From: Sphingobacteriia bacterium
Lineage (GTDB): Bacteria > Pseudomonadota > Alphaproteobacteria > Rickettsiales > 33-17
Direction: 5' to 3'
Assembly (NCBI GenBank): GCA_017304685.1
Contig: JAFKLR010000003.1
Location: 1,054,001-1,118,000, forward strand
Length of the DNA stretch: 64,000 nt
The first letter of the stretch is position 1. The number at the start of each line of letters is the position of its first letter. Made by a program: the position numbers and the translations under genes. This document shows positions 9,295-19,277 of the stretch, one piece after another. Below the pieces are notes generated by a model. It did no database searches. It was not told where the DNA came from and saw only the letters and a list, made by a program, of their open reading frames with translations.

Positions 9295-10309
9295 AAAGAC
9301 TAACATAAGATTGTGTTAATTTTTTTTGTACCATTTCCGTTACTGGTTCTTTAGAAAGTGTATTATTAAATATTGGGACTATATTAGAAGTGCTTAAAGT
9401 ATCTTTAATAAACCTTTTGTTATAAATTGACCTCAATAACATTCCTAAAATAACAGATAAAGCAAACAAACATACCATTTGAACAGCAAAATTAAACCAT
9501 TTTATTGGATTAGGATTAGGGTTTGTTCGATTAGAATCATTATTATTTACTGGATTTAAATTATTTTCTGTAGTTTCAGGAACATTAGTAATTTTATTAA
9601 TTTTAAGTTTACCCTTAGAATATAAAGATAATTGTTTAGCTAAATCATCAGCATCTTTATTAGATAAGTCTAAGTAATCAATTGGTGTTTTCTTATTATT
9701 ATCAACCGGGTTGCAATCAAAATCTAGGCTTTCCATTAATTGTATAAATAAATTAAACACTAAATTACGAGCATTAATTTTTAAATTACTTTCTTTTACC
9801 TTACCTGTTTCTTGGCTTGCTTGCTGATAAATATCATTGTAAATATCAATTATAAGATGAAAGGCCGTTTTGTTCTCATCATCAGGCTTATTAAGCTTAA
9901 TTCCGCTATCCCTTAACAATATTAGAATATCTATATAATTTTTTCCCAACACAATATTATTCATGGTCTTTTGATTAAAAATGCCAATTATAAGGTAATG
10001 TAAAAGTGTCCCATTATTATATTTAGTGTTTAAATAATCAACTTTCTTTTCAGGCTTAATTTTATTGAGAAGCAATTTAACTTCATCTATCCACCCATTT
10101 TGAACAGCTCTTAGAATTAGTAGAGGAGAGGTTCTGTGATATTCGTAGTTTAAAATTTCTTCATCTTTCAATTGTTCTTTAAAAAATGTTTGTATTTCTA
10201 AGTTTTCGTTACTGCTCCTTTGAATATTTGCCCAGTCTTGAAGGAGATTATACCTATCCTCAACTGATAAATTAGGATTAATATAAATTTCTTTAGCTTG
10301 GTTCATCAT
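9293..10309 (-). CDS. Ankyrin-like repeat protein with C-terminal membrane anchor
   Basis: 338 residues. The middle holds degenerate ankyrin repeats, about residues 62-165: SPLLILRAVQNGWIDEVKLL, then NGTLLHYLIIG, a helix with ILILLRDSGIKLN, and NKTAFHLIIDIYND. A spacer with DNNKKTPIDYLDLS looks like one more weak repeat. An Asn/Pro-rich linker (NNDSNRTNPNPNPI) precedes a single TM at about 275-295 (VQMVCLFALSVILGMLL) and a tail of roughly 40 residues. Ankyrin proteins of Rickettsiales are frequent type IV effectors; that role is inferred here. It is divergent from an LRR protein of the same architecture (repeats, then a C-terminal TM), sharing a 260-bp AT-rich promoter region. Confidence 0.75.
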   Translation of the reverse strand: MMNQAKEIYINPNLSVEDRYNLLQDWANIQRSSNENLEIQTFFKEQLKDEEILNYEYHRTSPLLILRAVQNGWIDEVKLLLNKIKPEKKVDYLNTKYNNGTLLHYLIIGIFNQKTMNNIVLGKNYIDILILLRDSGIKLNKPDDENKTAFHLIIDIYNDIYQQASQETGKVKESNLKINARNLVFNLFIQLMESLDFDCNPVDNNKKTPIDYLDLSNKDADDLAKQLSLYSKGKLKINKITNVPETTENNLNPVNNNDSNRTNPNPNPIKWFNFAVQMVCLFALSVILGMLLRSIYNKRFIKDTLSTSNIVPIFNNTLSKEPVTEMVQKKLTQSYVSL

Positions 10310-10524
10310 GATTAGAAAACCTATTTATTTATTAATTAAATTACTAATTATCCATTAAAAGTACGATATATCTAAGTTATTTATTAATCAAATAAATTAT
10401 TAATTTATAACCCTATTATAGGATTTATAAAGATTTAGCCTTTTTGTTTGAAATTCCTTAAGATTTGATAATATTGATATATAAATATTTTTTAATTAAT
10501 ATTTATTAATTTATTAACTATACA

Positions 10525-10553
10525 TTGACTTTTAACCCTTTTTTAGCTATTAT
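10525..10553 (+). promoter_or_regulatory. Sigma70-type promoter of the LRR gene
   Basis: TTGACT (10525-10530), exactly 17 bp, and TATTAT (10548-10553) form a near-consensus promoter. The expected transcript start near 10560 leaves a very short leader before the ATG at 10575 or 10587. The rest of the 260-bp divergent region is plain AT-rich sequence with scattered TTAATTAA-like words. Confidence 0.6.
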
Positions 10554-10574
10554 TAATTAAATTATTTTATATTG

Positions 10575-11498
10575 ATGGTATTGATTATGGCAATGGCTAA
10601 AGATTGTTACACTATTACTAGTGATTATGAAGAAAATTTTTTATTTATTAATAACAAGAGTGTCGATGCAAAGAGTGATAAAGTAGAAGTAACAAATTTA
10701 CAAGATTTGAATAACCTTACTCAACTTATAAATTTAGATTTATCAGATGTTTCTAATTTTGATGATTTATCATATATAAGCAAATTAAGGCAACTTGAAA
10801 AATTAGCTTTAAACAATTGGGATAAAATAAAAAATAAAAATTTATTAAATGAATTGACTAACTTAGAAACTCTTAGAATTATCGGAGATAGTTTCAATAT
10901 TTCGGATATTACGAAGCTTACTAAATTAAAATACTTATACTTTTCTTTTAAAGATATAGAAGGATTAGACCAATTAAAGCATTTTAACGACCTTACTTCA
11001 TTACATTTTAATAGCAAAATTACTGATATTAAAAATATACCTTCTTTACCGAATTTAAAATCTTTAACACTTAATTTTTATAATGATTATACTAAAATTT
11101 CTTCTAATGATATCAAAGATTTAAAAACTCAGTTCCCTAAATTAGAAAAATTAAATTTAATAGCCACTGAGTTACCTCGTAGAAATACAGCAGAATATAA
11201 AAACTTTATATTAGCAATGAAAGAACTGCAAAATAATGGTGTAGAAATTAGATATTTACCCGATGAAGTTTTAAATGATATTAATAAAAAGTTTGATCTA
11301 AAAACCATTCTTACATATGTAGGATTAAGCTTATCAATGGCTATGCTAGTTTTTGTAAGTGATCGTTTATTTAAAACTAACGTTATACCAAAATGTTTTA
11401 ATGCTTGCGTTAATACTTTTAAAAATGGTTTTAATCATAGGAAAAATTTTGAAAAAGTAACTGAAAAAACAGTTGAAGTAATAAACCGCCAGGCTTGA
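10575..11498 (+). CDS. Leucine-rich repeat protein with C-terminal TM anchor
   Basis: 307 residues from ATG 10575; a TTG at 10572 in the same frame is less likely, and ATG 10587 is also possible. Residues about 35-200 carry 6-7 LRR units of 21-24 residues (LTQLINLDLSDVSNFDDLSY, LRQLEKLALNNW, LTNLETLRIIGD, LTKLKYLYFSF, FNDLTSLHFNSKI, LPNLKSLTLNFY). This resembles the internalin-like or SDS22-like spacing. A TM lies near residues 250-270 (LTYVGLSLSMAMLVFV), leaving a basic tail of about 40 residues. There is no N-terminal signal peptide, so a tail-anchored or type IV-secreted host-interacting protein fits better than a surface protein. Divergent from the ankyrin-like gene. Confidence 0.78.
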   Translation: MVLIMAMAKDCYTITSDYEENFLFINNKSVDAKSDKVEVTNLQDLNNLTQLINLDLSDVSNFDDLSYISKLRQLEKLALNNWDKIKNKNLLNELTNLETLRIIGDSFNISDITKLTKLKYLYFSFKDIEGLDQLKHFNDLTSLHFNSKITDIKNIPSLPNLKSLTLNFYNDYTKISSNDIKDLKTQFPKLEKLNLIATELPRRNTAEYKNFILAMKELQNNGVEIRYLPDEVLNDINKKFDLKTILTYVGLSLSMAMLVFVSDRLFKTNVIPKCFNACVNTFKNGFNHRKNFEKVTEKTVEVINRQA

Positions 11499-11588
11499 TT
11501 TTATCAAAAATATCTTTTCTTTATATTTTATAAACTTTTTACTTGTAGATAATACGCTTTTGTAATTTAATGCACATTCTATTTAAAA

Positions 11589-12572
11589 CTAAAGCCACTT
11601 TTTCTTTTTAAAATATTTATATGGCACCCAGGAGGAAATGCACATAAATATTAGGGCAGCAGGATATCCACCAAACCATTTTAATTCAGGCATAAATTCA
11701 AAATTCATACCATAAATACTTGCTATCAAAGTAGGAGGCATAAACACTACAGATAATAAGGAAAAAATTTTAATTATATTATTTTGTTCGATATTAATTA
11801 ACCCTAGAAGGGCATCAAGCAGAAAACTTACTTTATTTGAAAGGAAAGTTGAATGATCACTTAGCGCAGAAATATCTTTTAAAAAGATTTTTAGGTTTTT
11901 ACCAACACTATCCTCATTATCCATTACACTTGATTGTGATAAAAATATAATCATACGACTAATTGTAATTAGGCTTTCTCGAATTTTTGATACTGAGTTA
12001 CCCATATTATTTATTTCTTTAAGAATCATTTTATGATTTGGTTTATTTTTATTATTTATATTTGAATTTAAAATATATTTATTTTGATCATCTAGGTTAT
12101 GTCCAATCTCTTCTAAAAAGGAAGCAGCTTCATTAATAATCTTTCTTAAGAATACTAATAGTAGTGATAAGCCAGCGTTAGAATTGGTAAGGTAATATTT
12201 TTCTGAATCAGAATTTAAACTATCATAAAGATAGTTACTTTCAAAATCACGAATAGTAATTAATATTTTATTTACAAGTACAAAAGTTAAAACTTTTGCT
12301 TCAAGTAAATTTGCATTTCCTTTTTGACTATGATAGAGGGTAATTGACATGTAAATTGCTTTATTTTCTTCATAGAGCCTATTTGAAATAAATATACTTT
12401 GAGTTTCTTCTGCTGTAGGAATATTAATTTTTAAAAGATCTTCTAGTTTTTTTTCTTCTTCAATATTAATTTTAATTAAATCTATCCATAGTGTATTTGT
12501 AGGAATATTGTCAGTCTCATTTAAAGGGATTTGTTTTATTCCATCATTAGGAACTTTTACATATATTATCAT
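11589..12572 (-). CDS. corA: CorA-family magnesium/divalent cation channel
   Basis: 327 residues, the typical CorA length. A soluble alpha/beta N-terminal domain (residues 1-150) and a long stalk helix lead to two C-terminal membrane helices: IFSLLSVVFMPPTLIASI, then the pore signature YGMNFEFMPEL, and then AALIFMCISSWVPYKYF with a Lys-rich tail KKKKWL. The GMN motif is intact. CorA forms pentameric Mg2+ channels in the inner membrane. It converges on the LRR gene with a 90-bp spacer in which I see no hairpin, and diverges from the TerC gene, so two metal-related membrane proteins share a promoter region. Confidence 0.93.
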   Translation of the reverse strand: MIIYVKVPNDGIKQIPLNETDNIPTNTLWIDLIKINIEEEKKLEDLLKINIPTAEETQSIFISNRLYEENKAIYMSITLYHSQKGNANLLEAKVLTFVLVNKILITIRDFESNYLYDSLNSDSEKYYLTNSNAGLSLLLVFLRKIINEAASFLEEIGHNLDDQNKYILNSNINNKNKPNHKMILKEINNMGNSVSKIRESLITISRMIIFLSQSSVMDNEDSVGKNLKIFLKDISALSDHSTFLSNKVSFLLDALLGLINIEQNNIIKIFSLLSVVFMPPTLIASIYGMNFEFMPELKWFGGYPAALIFMCISSWVPYKYFKKKKWL

Positions 12573-12649
12573 GAGTACAATTCTAATAAGTTGTTATGTA
12601 ATTGAGTATAATTATTATCAGTTAATTATTTGTTAATTTTTAAATTAAG

Positions 12650-12673
12650 TAAATATATGATTTCATATATTTA
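12650..12673. promoter_or_regulatory. 24-bp palindrome between corA and terC
   Basis: Perfect 11-bp arms (TAAATATATGA / TCATATATTTA) flank a TT centre in the 167-bp divergent region. Its size and central position suggest an operator for a dimeric regulator serving both genes. In such AT-rich DNA a chance palindrome cannot be excluded. No riboswitch-like structure was seen. Confidence 0.35.
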
Positions 12674-12739
12674 AATATTGTGTAAAATTAATTAATATCT
12701 TACAATTTAAAAATATAACTAAACAATTTTAGGTTAAAA

Positions 12740-13687
12740 ATGGAAAAATCATTATTAGTGTGGATAGTTTTTTTAAGTGTTGTTTTAATCATGCTAATTC
12801 TTGATTTAGGCTTATTAAATAAGAAAGGTACAATACCTTCAGTTAAAAAAAGTATATGGATTTCCTTTTTTTATATTTTTATAGGTTTTTCATTTAGTTT
12901 TTGGATATGGAACCAAATGGGTTTAATCGCTGCTAAGGAATACTTAACAGGATTTATTATCGAAAAAACTTTATCCTTAGATAATGTTTTTGTTATATCA
13001 GTAATATTTACCTTTTTCAATATACCTTCAAAGTATCAACATCGTGTTTTATTCTGGGGAATTCTTGGAGTAATAATATTACGAGCAATAATGATAGGTA
13101 TTGGGGCAGTTGTTATTAAACAATATCAGTGGATAATGTATATATTCTCTGTGTTTTTAATTTATACAGGAATTAAAATGTTCAATTCAGGAGCTTACCA
13201 GCCTGACATTAAAAATAATTTATTATATAAGCTAGTTTCTAAATATTTTCGCGTCACTCATGAACTACATGAAGAAAAATTTTTGGTTAGACTACCAATA
13301 AACGGAGAAAAAACGGCCTTATATTTAACACCATTAATGTTAAGTTTAATTATGATAGAATTCGTAGACTTAATTTTTGCTGTTGATAGCGTGCCTGCAA
13401 TTTTTGCTATAACTAACGATCCGTATATTGTGTATACTAGTAATATATTTGCAATATTAGGTTTAAGATCATTATATTTTGCTTTAGATGCAATTATAAC
13501 TAAATTTAAATATTTAAAACATGCATTATCAATTGTCCTAATATTCATAGGATCTAAAATTTTTATTAATGATATTTTTAATATAGATAAATTCCCTCCT
13601 CATATTTCATTACTAGTTACTTTAACTTTAATTATAGGTGGGATTATTTATTCTGTTGTTAAAACAAAAAATGAAGAATTAAAATAA
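12740..13687 (+). CDS. TerC/Alx-family integral membrane protein
   Basis: 315 residues with 7-9 membrane helices. Family signatures include an Asp-rich motif in TM1 (MLILDLGLLNKK), the segment IIEKTLSLDNVFVISVIFTFF after TM2, and IEFVDLIFAVDSVPAIFAIT in the second half, whose conserved acidic residues are thought to bind metal. TerC/Alx/MeeF proteins are linked to Mn2+ export and metalation of secreted proteins. The role here is inferred from family. The ribosome binding site is weak (TTAGGTTAAAA before the ATG). Divergent from corA. A 186-bp AT-rich spacer follows with no clear terminator. Confidence 0.92.
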   Translation: MEKSLLVWIVFLSVVLIMLILDLGLLNKKGTIPSVKKSIWISFFYIFIGFSFSFWIWNQMGLIAAKEYLTGFIIEKTLSLDNVFVISVIFTFFNIPSKYQHRVLFWGILGVIILRAIMIGIGAVVIKQYQWIMYIFSVFLIYTGIKMFNSGAYQPDIKNNLLYKLVSKYFRVTHELHEEKFLVRLPINGEKTALYLTPLMLSLIMIEFVDLIFAVDSVPAIFAITNDPYIVYTSNIFAILGLRSLYFALDAIITKFKYLKHALSIVLIFIGSKIFINDIFNIDKFPPHISLLVTLTLIIGGIIYSVVKTKNEELK

Positions 13688-13873
13688 CAATAGAATATTT
13701 TACTAATTACCGACATAATAGTATATTATGCAAGGTTTCGTTTATCTTTTATAAATAAAACCAATTCTATAATTTTCTATTTAATAATTATAAGAGCTTT
13801 AATTTTTAATTGCCTTTTAACTGTTTATTAACTACTATATTTTCATTATTAATAAATCAAATTACATTATTTT

Positions 13874-14914
13874 ATGAAATCTAGTAATTTAAATAATCAT
13901 ACCTTATCTGAAAAATTTAATATTCTCCTTGCACCTCAAAGGTTAAAAAGAAAAGAAGTAACAAAATTAAGGTTTTTAAAATTCATCGATCAACATAGTA
14001 GAAACCTGATTTACTGCCTTGAACGCTCTCATGGATTGGATTATTTATATTTAATACAAGAAAAACTTTCTGAACATAGTTTTAAGCTTCTTCTTTTATC
14101 TAATAATGGAAAATTATTTGAAGATGTACTATATGCATTTTATAAGATGAATGATAAATTTAGTAAGACTTCACTATCTGATGATGACCAGATTGAAATT
14201 TTTAGAATATTTCTTGAAATTAATGAAGATTTTTTCACAACTAAATTTGAAAAATTTTGTGACTATTTAAGCAATGATCCTAATTTTACTAAAAGTGACA
14301 TTATTAGAAATTTTGATATTGCTAAACAAAGTTATACCCACGAGGTTTTGTCAAAAAGTAGCAATACTTCCACTCAAAAGCTTCCCGATCCATTTACCTT
14401 AAAAATTAAAAACAAACTTCTTAATGTTCATATAGAACCTAAAGATTTAAATAAAAAAGAATTAGAAGAATATGAATTAGATAATTTTATTAAACTACAT
14501 AAAGAAAATTTAATTAAATGCTTTGCAGAGTTTAACGGGATAGAATACACATTATTTTTGCATCAAAATTTATCAGAATATTATTTTAAGGAAATAGTTT
14601 TATCTAATAATGGCGAAATATTTAAATATATGCTTTATAAATTCTATAATATGCGCAATGATCCTACAACAATGGAATATTGTAGCGACTCTGCTCAGGT
14701 TGAAGTATTTAAAATATTCCTTTCAATAAACGCCTATTTTTTTGTAGATAAATTTAATGAATTCCTAAAGAATTTTTCCTCATTAAGTAATCCGCTATCA
14801 AATATTATAAATAACTTTAATGCGGCAATAACAGCTTATAATAATGAAAAATTTGAGGTTAAAGATCATAACACTCAAGAACAATTAACTAACTCAGCAG
14901 GTTTTTATAGATAA
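13874..14914 (+). CDS. Unknown protein made of two tandem ~145-residue repeats
   Basis: 346 residues with no signal peptide or TM. Residues about 11-154 and 175-322 are diverged copies of one module. The best-matching blocks are LSEHSFKLLLLSNNGKLFED against LSEYYFKEIVLSNNGEIFKY, then VLYAFYKMND against MLYKFYNMRN, QIEIFRIFLEINEDFF against QVEVFKIFLSINAYFF, and IIRNFDIAKQSY against IINNFNAAITAY. Each module looks all-helical. I recognise no family. It lies among ankyrin and LRR genes, and helical repeat proteins are common rickettsial effectors, but this is inference. The 3' end overlaps the convergent GNAT gene by 21 bp. Confidence 0.75.
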   Translation: MKSSNLNNHTLSEKFNILLAPQRLKRKEVTKLRFLKFIDQHSRNLIYCLERSHGLDYLYLIQEKLSEHSFKLLLLSNNGKLFEDVLYAFYKMNDKFSKTSLSDDDQIEIFRIFLEINEDFFTTKFEKFCDYLSNDPNFTKSDIIRNFDIAKQSYTHEVLSKSSNTSTQKLPDPFTLKIKNKLLNVHIEPKDLNKKELEEYELDNFIKLHKENLIKCFAEFNGIEYTLFLHQNLSEYYFKEIVLSNNGEIFKYMLYKFYNMRNDPTTMEYCSDSAQVEVFKIFLSINAYFFVDKFNEFLKNFSSLSNPLSNIINNFNAAITAYNNEKFEVKDHNTQEQLTNSAGFYR

Positions 14915-15520
14915 GTTATTTTGTATATCTATTAAAATAGCTTTATCTAAACCTTCTGTATTATATCGAGCATAACTTCTACCTATTTTAAGTTCAGAAC
15001 CTTTAGCGTCATTAACAAGTCCTGGCGCTATAACTTCTAACTTAAATCCTAGTTTTTCTGCAAGTTTTGCACTTCGTAAATTTTCATCATTACAGTTTAT
15101 TTCTAAACGTTTAATACCTATATGTTCAAAAGCGTATATTGTTAATACAGAAATAGCTTCACGCATATAACCTTTTCTTTGTTCACTTTCTCTACACCAA
15201 TAGCCCATTTTTGCAGAAGGTACTCGCCAGTTAATGTCATGTAAAGCGCAACTGCCGAGAAATTTCTCTTCTTGAAAAATTATAAATTGAAATTCTTTTC
15301 TTAAAATAAAATTAGCAAAAAACATTCTGTAAGTTTTTTCAATATCATTTGCTTCATTTATATTATGCGCCCAACCAAACCATTCTTTCAGTTGGTCTAT
15401 TGTTTCTAAAAAAGCTTCGTATGCCATTTTACCGTCTCCTGGCATACATGGTCTTATAAACAAGTTTTTAGTTTTAATACTAAATGGTAAATTAAGGAGT
15501 ATTGGGTCTTTAATAGTCAT
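14894..15520 (-). CDS. GNAT acetyltransferase, RimJ/RimL type
   Basis: 208 residues with the layout of the RimJ/RimL branch of GNAT enzymes. KTKNLFIRPCMPGDGKMAYE lies near the start. The central beta strand reads FIIFQEEKFLGSCALHDI, and acetyl-CoA binding motif A is GYWCRESEQRKGYMREAISV (residues about 101-120). The C-terminal motif is NLRSAKLAEKLGFKLE. Such enzymes acetylate ribosomal-protein N-termini or small amines; the substrate is unknown. It overlaps the end of the convergent repeat protein by 21 bp and lies 100 bp downstream of secA on the same strand, separated by an imperfect hairpin. Confidence 0.88.
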   Translation of the reverse strand: MTIKDPILLNLPFSIKTKNLFIRPCMPGDGKMAYEAFLETIDQLKEWFGWAHNINEANDIEKTYRMFFANFILRKEFQFIIFQEEKFLGSCALHDINWRVPSAKMGYWCRESEQRKGYMREAISVLTIYAFEHIGIKRLEINCNDENLRSAKLAEKLGFKLEVIAPGLVNDAKGSELKIGRSYARYNTEGLDKAILIDIQNNLSIKTC

Positions 15521-15555
15521 ATAATCCCTGAGTGTAATTTTACTTCAGCATAAAG

Positions 15556-15585
15556 CTGTAACCATTTAAATTTAAATAGTTACAG
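15556..15585 (-). terminator. Hairpin downstream of secA
   Basis: CTGTAACCATTTAAA pairs with TTTAAATAGTTACAG (15 bp, one mismatch, AT-rich apex). On the minus strand it is followed by CTTTATG, so the T tail is weak. It may end secA transcription before the GNAT gene. Confidence 0.4.
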
Positions 15586-15620
15586 TTATAAGAGCTATGA
15601 TTTTATACTAAATGCTAAGC

Positions 15621-18272
15621 TTATATCTTACCGCAGCATTGTTTATATTTCTTACCGGATCCACAAGGACATATTTCATTACGCCCTACTTTATTCCCAT
15701 ACATTCCTGAAGGTGCTGGCCTTACGTCCACTGGTTCATTTGGCGCAACCATTGACATTGGCCCCTTGAGCGGTTGATTACGTATATTCTCATTACGTTC
15801 AACTGTTATTTCCATATGGCCAATTCTTTGAATAACTATTACTCTTAAATGGTCAAGCATAGCTTTAAATAAATTAAACGCCTCTTTCTTATATTCAATC
15901 AATGGATCTTTCTGTCCATATGCTCTAAGCCCAATTCCTTGACGTAAATGATCGAGCATAAGTAAATGGTCTTTCCATAATTGGTCAAGAGTAAGAAGTA
16001 AGAATCTTTTCTCTGCAAAACGCATAATTTCATCGTTATATTGCTTTTCTAAACGCTTAAAAGATTCAATAGCAAGGTTTATTATTTCTGCTTCAGTTTT
16101 TTCAAAAGTTAAACCTTCTCTACCCTTTAAATCATTTAGACCAATTTCTTCACCAAGTAATGCTTTAAGATCTTTTGAAAGATTTTCAAAATCCCAATTT
16201 TCGATTAACTCTCTCTCAGAAATATATCTTCCTATAATTTCTTGAACGTTTTCAATTAACATATTTTGAATAACTTCCGATACATCATTTGATGCAATAA
16301 TATCTCTTCTTTGTTCGTAAATAACAACCCTTTGCTCGTTCATTACATCGTCATATCTTAAAAGAGTTTTACGAATATCATAGTTACGGGCTTCAACACG
16401 TTGCTGCGCTTTTTGTAAAGCTTTAGTTACCCACGGATGTGATATTGCAACACCTTCTTCCATACCAAGACGTTTCATAGTTTCAGCAAGTCTATCTGAA
16501 CCAAATATACGCATTAAATCATCTTCAAGCGAAAGGAAGAATTTAGTTCTACCAGGGTCACCTTGTCGACCAGAACGACCTCTTAATTGGTTATCAATAC
16601 GTCTACTTTCATGACGTTCTGTACCAACAACTAATAATCCACCGGCTTCTAATACTTCTTGTTTTTCACGATGATAATCTGAAGTTACCTTTGCTGTAAC
16701 TCTTTTAATTTCTTCCTGATCGGTAAGATCTATTGTTGCATTTTTAATGCTCATTTCCAAATTACCACCGAGCATAATATCAGTACCACGGCCTGCCATA
16801 TTGGTTGCAATCATTACCGCTCCTTTACGACCAGCCTGAGCAATTATTTGTGCTTCTTGCTCATGATATTTAGCATTTAAAACTTGGTGAGCTATTTTTT
16901 CCTTTTGAAGCATTGAAGAAATAAGTTCTGATTTTTCAATACTAGTAGTACCAACAAGAATAGGCTGCCCTGCTTTATTACGGTCTTTAATTAGCTTTAT
17001 AATTGCGTTATATTTCTCATTTGAGGTTCTATAAACTTCATCATCCTCATCAATTCTTTTAACTGGTAAATTAGTAGGAATTTCTACTACTTTTAAATTG
17101 TAAATTTCTCTAAACTCTGAGGCTTCAGTCATCGCTGTACCAGTCATTCCGGCTAATTTTTCATAAAGCCTAAAATAATTTTGGTAAGTTATTGAAGCAA
17201 GAGTTTGGTTTTCATTTTTAATAGAAACATTCTCTTTAGCCTCTAATGCTTGATGAAGCCCTTCAGAATAACGTCTACCATCCATTATACGGCCAGTGAA
17301 TTCATCAATAATTAATACTTCTTTATTTTTAACTATATAATCCACATCTCTAGTAAACATTAAATGAGCTCTTAAAGCCTGATTTGTATGATGAAGATAA
17401 GTTATATTTCCAACTTCATATAAACCACCTTCCATGATTCCTTGTTCATTTAACCATTCTTCAACAAAATGGTTACCTTCATCGGTTAAATAGATACCTC
17501 TACTTTTTTCATCTTTTTCGTAATGCTCAGGTTTTAAATATGGAATAAGCTTATTAATTTTTATGTATAGTTCTGAATGATCGTCTGTTGGGCCAGAAAT
17601 AATTAAAGGAGTTCTTGCTTCGTCAATAAGAATAGAATCTACTTCGTCAACAATTGCGTATTTTAATTTTCTTTGTACAATTGTACTAGGGTCATATTTC
17701 ATATTATCTCTAAGATAATCAAAACCAAATTCATGGTTAGATCCATAGGTAATATCCGCTTTATAAGCTAATTGTCTTTCTTCTTCTGTAATTCCACCTG
17801 AAATATAGCCAACTGTCAGCCCTAAAAATTCGTGAATTTTACTCATCCATTTCGCATCTCTTTGTACAAGGTAATCGTTAACTGTAACAATGTGAACACC
17901 TTCACCAGTTAAAGCATTTAAATAAGCTGGTAATGTTGATACTAATGTTTTACCTTCCCCTGTACGCATTTCAGAGATCATACCTCTATGAAGTACTATT
18001 CCACCTATTAATTGAACATCATAATGTCTTTGTCCTAATGTTCTTTTAGCAGCTTCACGAACGGTTGCAAAAGCCTCTGGTAAAATATCATCTAATGTTT
18101 CGCCAGCCTTTAGACGATTTTTAAGTTTTTCAGTTTGCCCTTTTAAGTCGTTATCACTAAGTCGTGAAATTTTAGGTTCAAGCTCATTAATTTCAACTAC
18201 TGTTTTCTTAATAGAATTTAAAACTCTTTGATTAGGGGTGCCGAAAATTTTATTAGCTAGGGCTATGAACAT
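15621..18272 (-). CDS. secA: Preprotein translocase ATPase SecA
   Basis: Motor of the Sec pathway, peripheral at the inner membrane with SecYEG. From ATG 18272 it has 883 residues. This start is chosen because AAGGAG lies 6 nt upstream; an in-frame ATG at 18287 would place that site inside the gene. The Walker A region is [19 protein letters not shown], Walker B is [19 protein letters not shown], and motif VI-like residues include [11 protein letters not shown] and [12 protein letters not shown]. The C-terminal zinc-binding SecB/ribosome-contact motif [13 protein letters not shown] is intact. Divergent from the parvulin gene plp, an arrangement also known in Rickettsia. A 19-bp palindrome (AAAAAATA CTG TATTTTTT, 18343-18361) lies in the shared 149-bp promoter region. 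Confidence 0.98.
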   Translation of the reverse strand: MFIALANKIFGTPNQRVLNSIKKTVVEINELEPKISRLSDNDLKGQTEKLKNRLKAGETLDDILPEAFATVREAAKRTLGQRHYDVQLIGGIVLHRGMISEMRTGEGKTLVSTLPAYLNALTGEGVHIVTVNDYLVQRDAKWMSKIHEFLGLTVGYISGGITEEERQLAYKADITYGSNHEFGFDYLRDNMKYDPSTIVQRKLKYAIVDEVDSILIDEARTPLIISGPTDDHSELYIKINKLIPYLKPEHYEKDEKSRGIYLTDEGNHFVEEWLNEQGIMEGGLYEVGNITYLHHTNQALRAHLMFTRDVDYIVKNKEVLIIDEFTGRIMDGRRYSEGLHQALEAKENVSIKNENQTLASITYQNYFRLYEKLAGMTGTAMTEASEFREIYNLKVVEIPTNLPVKRIDEDDEVYRTSNEKYNAIIKLIKDRNKAGQPILVGTTSIEKSELISSMLQKEKIAHQVLNAKYHEQEAQIIAQAGRKGAVMIATNMAGRGTDIMLGGNLEMSIKNATIDLTDQEEIKRVTAKVTSDYHREKQEVLEAGGLLVVGTERHESRRIDNQLRGRSGRQGDPGRTKFFLSLEDDLMRIFGSDRLAETMKRLGMEEGVAISHPWVTKALQKAQQRVEARNYDIRKTLLRYDDVMNEQRVVIYEQRRDIIASNDVSEVIQNMLIENVQEIIGRYISERELIENWDFENLSKDLKALLGEEIGLNDLKGREGLTFEKTEAEIINLAIESFKRLEKQYNDEIMRFAEKRFLLLTLDQLWKDHLLMLDHLRQGIGLRAYGQKDPLIEYKKEAFNLFKAMLDHLRVIVIQRIGHMEITVERNENIRNQPLKGPMSMVAPNEPVDVRPAPSGMYGNKVGRNEICPCGSGKKYKQCCGKI

Positions 18273-18421
18273 TATTTCTCCTTGCAAGTATGACTTATAT
18301 TATATTAGACTCTTTTATAACAAAAATTTCGTAAAATTACAGAAAAAATACTGTATTTTTTGTGAAAAATACTCTAAAAGTATAAAAACTACGAATTTAA
18401 TTATTTAAGAGGTTATATATA

Positions 18422-19276
18422 ATGTTTAAAAATTTTGCAATATTTTCTCTACCACTTGTGCTTGCAACAACTGTTAGTTTAAATGCAATAGCAGCTGATG
18501 ATGTCGTAGCTGAATATAATGATGTTAAAATTACAAAGAAGCAAGTTGAAGACAAATTAAAAATGTTCGGTGGTGGAAACTTACCAAATGGTATTAAATC
18601 TTTTGACGATTTCCCAAAAGAAGCACAACATAATATTGCAAGAAGCTTTGCTCTCTCTCAAATAATTTTAAAAGAAGCAGAAAATAACGGCTTTAAAGAA
18701 ACAAATGAAATTAAACAAGAATATGAAGAACTTAAAAAAACTATTATTCAAAAACATTTCTTAAAATCTATTATTGAGCCTGAAATTACTGATAAGAAAG
18801 TAAAAGATGCTTATAAAGAAATTACTATGCAAATAGAAAATCAAGAAGAAAGAAAAGTTAAGCATATTCTAGTAAAAACTGAAGATGAAATTAAACAAGT
18901 AATTAAAGAACTAGATAAGAAAGGTAAAAACTTTGCTGAAGTAGCAAAAAAACATACCGTTGATACTGCAAGTAAAGAAAAAGGTGGTGATTTAGGTTAT
19001 ATGAGACATGGTCAAATGATTCCTGAATTTGAAAAAGTTGCTTTTGAAACTAAAGTTGGCACAATGTCAGAACCTTTTAAAACTGATTTCGGTTGGCACA
19101 TTTTAGCAGTTGAAGATGCAAGAAAAATTAAAGCTCCAAGCTTTGAAGAACTTCAACCAAATCTTAAACAAAACCTTCAGGAAAAAGCTATAAATAATTA
19201 TATGGAAGGCTTAAATAAGAAGTATAACTTAAAAGTGAATATTCAAATTGAACCTTCAGCTTCAGCAGGACAATAA
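18422..19276 (+). CDS. plp: Parvulin-like periplasmic peptidyl-prolyl isomerase
   Basis: 284 residues with a Sec signal peptide (residues 1-24, cleavage after NAIA). The N-terminal helical chaperone region resembles SurA/PrsA (KSFDDFPKEAQHNIARSFAL). It is followed by a PpiC rotamase domain at about residues 143-235: KVKHILVKTEDE, FAEVAKKHTVDTASKEKGGD, GYMRHGQMIPEFEKVAFET and DFGWHILAVEDA. It helps fold secreted and outer-membrane proteins that leave through Sec, which fits its divergence from secA. The Shine-Dalgarno AAGAGG lies 10 nt before the ATG. A strong terminator directly follows the stop. Confidence 0.93.
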   Translation: MFKNFAIFSLPLVLATTVSLNAIAADDVVAEYNDVKITKKQVEDKLKMFGGGNLPNGIKSFDDFPKEAQHNIARSFALSQIILKEAENNGFKETNEIKQEYEELKKTIIQKHFLKSIIEPEITDKKVKDAYKEITMQIENQEERKVKHILVKTEDEIKQVIKELDKKGKNFAEVAKKHTVDTASKEKGGDLGYMRHGQMIPEFEKVAFETKVGTMSEPFKTDFGWHILAVEDARKIKAPSFEELQPNLKQNLQEKAINNYMEGLNKKYNLKVNIQIEPSASAGQ

Positions 19277-19277
19277 T

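Noticed and set aside
12573-12739. Manganese (yybP-ykoY) riboswitch before the TerC gene
   Set aside because: Such a riboswitch is a tempting partner for a TerC protein, but the leader is only AT-rich sequence with one palindrome and lacks the conserved riboswitch loops.
18273-18287. Upstream in-frame ATG of secA at 18287
   Set aside because: The AAGGAG ribosome binding site lies between it and ATG 18272, so the downstream start is used.
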